The notes below the pieces were generated by a model, which saw only the letters and a program-made list of their open reading frames with translations, searched no databases and was not told the DNA's origin. This document shows positions 33,555-34,356 of a DNA stretch of 34,356 nt, one piece after another. The DNA comes from Clostridia bacterium. GTDB taxonomy: Bacteria; Bacillota; Clostridia; Christensenellales; Aristaeellaceae. The stretch spans positions 1-34,356 of the forward strand of contig JAUNMW010000003.1 of the NCBI GenBank assembly GCA_030537395.1, given 5' to 3'. A program made the position numbers and the translations under genes. Positions within the stretch are counted from its first letter, which is position 1; each line of letters starts with the position of its first letter.

Positions 33555-34356
33555 CTTGCTGTCCCCGGGTGGGGATGAAGTGAGACGTAAACCATGACCC
33601 GTGATTTGCACGAAAAGATCGGATAGCCGTCCCCACATGGGGATGAAGTGAAACACACAGCTGGCTGAAGAAGATGATCGACAAACATCCGTAGCCGTCC
33701 CCGCGTGGGGATGAAGTGAAACCTGAATTATGCTGCTGAATCTGAAACCTATGACAGGTAGCCGTCCCCGCATGGGGATGAAGTGAAACTCAGCTCGCTT
33801 GCGAATATCTGGACACGATGGAGTAGCCGTCCCCGCGTGGGGATGAAGTGAAACAGGTTGGCATTCAGAAATGCCAGAAATGGCTGTTCGTAGCCGTCCC
33901 CGGGTGGGGATGAAGTGAAACGGCAAGTGGGCAGTAACGACTGAAAACAAAGTCGAGTAGCCGTCCCCGCGTAGGGATGAAGTGAAACCGGGAGACGATT
34001 ATAATGTGGATCAAGACCAAGAAGTAGCCGTCCCCGCGTGGGGATGAAGTGAAACGCGAACTGCTGAAGCTGCAGGAATTCACTGGCAAGTAGCCGTCCC
34101 CGCGTGGGGATGAAGTGAAACTGGAATGTGTTTCGTGGACCTCACCGACAAAATCTTGTAGCCGTCCCCGCGTGGGGATGAAGTGAAACGAGGGGCAGCG
34201 GCAGTTTGACGTGAACACGGCCGTAGCCGTCCCCGTGTGGGGATGAAGTGAAACCGGGGCGAACAGCGTGGAACCCGTAAAGCTGATGTAGCCGTCCCCG
34301 TGTGGGGATGAAGTGAAACGAGGGGCAGCGGCAGTTTGACGTGAACACGGCCGTAG
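33555..34356 (-). CRISPR. CRISPR array, 12 full repeats and a partial one, continues beyond the right edge
   Basis: Repeats of 32 bp (crRNA strand: begins GTTTCACTTCATCCCC, ends GGGGACGGCTAC) start at 33555, 33623, 33691, 33758, 33823, 33890, 33957, 34024, 34090, 34158, 34223, 34288, with the first 4 bases of another at 34353. Spacers are 33-36 bp. A hairpin CCCC-loop-GGGG sits in the repeat. The minus direction is favoured: the 8-base end ACGGCTAC resembles known type III-A handles such as ACGGAAAC and ACGAGAAC, and the degenerate repeats (33555, 33623) lie at the left, as expected of a trailer end. The spacer at 34190-34222 recurs exactly at 34320-34352. Confidence 0.97.

Noticed and set aside
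33217..34348. Open frames running through the CRISPR repeats, including long N-terminal extensions of cas6
   Set aside because: The 32-bp repeats are free of stops in several frames and give repeating peptides; a proper start with a ribosome binding site exists at 33541.
33555..34356. Plus-strand direction of the array, based on the repeat ending in GAAAC, which looks like the common ATTGAAAC handle
   Set aside because: The degenerate repeats lie at the left end, cas6 and csm6 run leftward, and the minus-strand handle ACGGCTAC behind GGGGA matches known Csm-type repeats better. The leader position would settle it.

Overview
The window looks like chromosomal DNA of a Gram-positive, Clostridia-type Firmicute of moderately high GC, probably a gut or environmental anaerobe. 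The grounds are a class 1B dihydroorotate dehydrogenase (pyrK+pyrD), strong AGGAGG ribosome binding sites, many ATGA-type overlaps, an RNase PH-RdgB fusion, QueH, a PdaC-like deacetylase and a type III-A CRISPR system. No species is claimed.

Layout. (1) 1-8870: a plus-strand pyrimidine operon: carB (5' end cut by the window), GNAT, pyrK, pyrD, pyrF, an HExxH protein, pyrE, a YcxB-like membrane protein, pyrB with an extra zinc-ribbon tail, and a DUF985 cupin. (2) 9038-10828: an MnmM-like tRNA methyltransferase, then a flavin-reductase-like gene divergent from an HxlR regulator with a palindromic operator. (3) 10867-19235: a surface-polysaccharide operon with its own promoter: GT4, two tandem WbsX-like enzymes, a GT2/Caps_synth fusion, a flippase and a polymerase/ligase. 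birA follows from an embedded promoter. (4) 20169-23382: queH on the minus strand, then FRG-GNAT-MFS on plus. (5) 23411-23761: an intergenic region with all the parts of a type I toxin-antitoxin module: a 30-aa hydrophobic peptide on plus, two opposed consensus promoters, an antisense RNA gene and a long-range inverted repeat. (6) 23810-27565: rph-rdgB, a YfcE-like phosphodiesterase, a terminator and a secreted SH3/NodB deacetylase. (7) 27811-27967: tRNA-Thr(CGT) and tRNA-Pro(CGG). (8) 28043-30961: a more AT-rich minus-strand mobile-element block at the tRNA-Pro gene (integrase, excisionase, two small genes, a shortened BRO/antirepressor). (9) 31060-34356: a minus-strand CRISPR locus: an array entering from the right edge, then cas6, csm6, a 64-aa unknown gene and a terminator. 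The effector genes (cas10, csm2-5) are not in the window.

The main non-genic novelty is a family of intergenic palindromes built from 7-bp tandem repeats (core ACTC/GAGT) in inverted orientation, at 8874-9006, 9609-9772 and 20001-20170, with a possible solo tract at 20823-20857. Two copies are clear homologues in opposite orientation with shared terminal sequences. The most interesting candidates overall are the type I toxin-antitoxin region, the array-to-cas6 junction (a degenerate last repeat ends 13 nt before the cas6 start codon), the 64-aa protein downstream of csm6, and the heptad-repeat palindromes.
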